From positions 1-60,873 of the forward strand of contig CAMASI010000016.1 in assembly GCA_945861065.1 (NCBI GenBank): a stretch of 60,873 nt of DNA, read 5' to 3'. A model generated the notes under the pieces. That model had not been told where the DNA came from, made no database searches, and saw only the letters and a program-made list of their open reading frames with translations. Shown here in pieces: positions 60,734-60,873 of this stretch. The stretch is from Klebsiella pneumoniae (GTDB lineage Bacteria; Myxococcota_A; UBA796; GCA-2862545). Within the stretch, counting starts at the first letter, position 1; each line of letters opens with the position of its first letter. Both the position numbers and the translations under genes were made by a program.

Positions 60734-60873
60734 ATGAAGCTCGATGTGTACGCCGTCGCCTTGGACTTCCTGGTACTCGCCAACGGCGTCGTTGAGCGGT
60801 TGCCTCGGGGGCGCTCGCACATCGGTGATCAGCTGTCACGCGCCTCCTTGTCGATCGTACTCAATATCGCAGA
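60734..60873 (+). CDS. Four-helix-bundle (S23-type) protein, N-terminal fragment
   Basis: The first 46 codons (MKLDVYAVALDFLVLAN, then ERLPRGRSHIGDQLSRAS, ending in SIVLNIA) match the start of S23-type four-helix-bundle proteins, where LPRGxxxLxDQLxRAxxSIxLNIAEG is a conserved helix turn. The window ends within the gene. It is the same family as the fragment at 1-84 but cannot be joined to it in frame. The ribosome-binding site is weak. Confidence 0.8.
   Translation, partial: MKLDVYAVALDFLVLANGVVERLPRGRSHIGDQLSRASLSIVLNIA

Noticed and set aside
60447..60839. Intact minus-strand gene ending at the NAGPA start
   Set aside because: The N-terminal part is Arg-rich antisense of the S23 gene and repeat tract; only the C-terminal 20 or so residues look like protein.

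Overview
The window is GC-rich, densely coded chromosomal DNA. It mixes housekeeping genes (clpB, polA, rlmN, def, lipB, tmk, serS, folB, kbl, maf, a yggS homologue and three tRNAs) with an unusually large set of secreted lipoproteins. Those lipoproteins carry MopE-type calcium/metal-binding repeats, Asp/Thr-rich linkers, lamin-tail, CotH, C-type lectin, beta-helix and PHP domains. By family content this looks like a myxobacterium-like (Myxococcota) or related predatory/gliding deltaproteobacterial lineage. That is an inference from families only, because no rRNA or other strong phylogenetic marker was compared. I saw no integrase, transposase, CRISPR array, rRNA or prophage module.

Layout. 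The window begins in the 3' end of a four-helix-bundle (S23-type) gene and ends in the 5' end of another one on the same strand; both sit beside GGG-hexamer tracts. From 195 to 8350 come clpB, a lamin-tail lipoprotein, a saccharopine-dehydrogenase-like oxidoreductase, and a divergent pair made of a biotin carboxylase and a GcdA-like carboxyltransferase fused to a biotinyl domain. From 8356 to 14168 lies a translationally coupled operon (small membrane protein, NoeA-like methyltransferase, DNA polymerase I) facing a membrane sulfatase-like gene. From 14158 to 20435 are a synthetase-only RelA/SpoT protein, a barrel-like unknown, an M15 peptidase lipoprotein, a POT peptide transporter and rlmN.

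From 20444 to 37551 is the lipoprotein-rich part: a MopE-repeat propeller protein, a PepSY-like/response-regulator/histidine-kinase operon, an SMP-30-like propeller, a frameshifted GT-C glycosyltransferase, and a 2132-residue modular beta-helix lipoprotein coupled to a metallophosphatase. From 37541 to 49557 is mostly housekeeping: def, lipB, tmk, a folB/pteridine-reductase-like/GT87 operon, serS with two tRNA-Ser and one tRNA-Arg, a trypsin-like protein without a signal peptide, and kbl. From 49554 to 60450 are a CotH/lamin-tail lipoprotein, a lectin lipoprotein followed by a beta-carbonic anhydrase, a PHP-domain lipoprotein, a large inverted repeat, tatD-like and rluA-like genes, a thioesterase, maf, yggS and an NAGPA-type lipoprotein.

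Recurrent themes. Genes are often packed with 4-base ATGA, GTGA or TTGA stop/start overlaps, which I used to choose many starts. The lipoproteins repeatedly have extremely short signal peptides (6 to 14 residues before the lipobox cysteine), several with no Lys or Arg. The most distinctive items are the hybrid biotin carboxylase system, the modular beta-helix protein, the short-signal lipoprotein class, a pseudouridine-synthase homologue without its catalytic Asp, and the S23 gene ends with hexamer repeats at both window edges.
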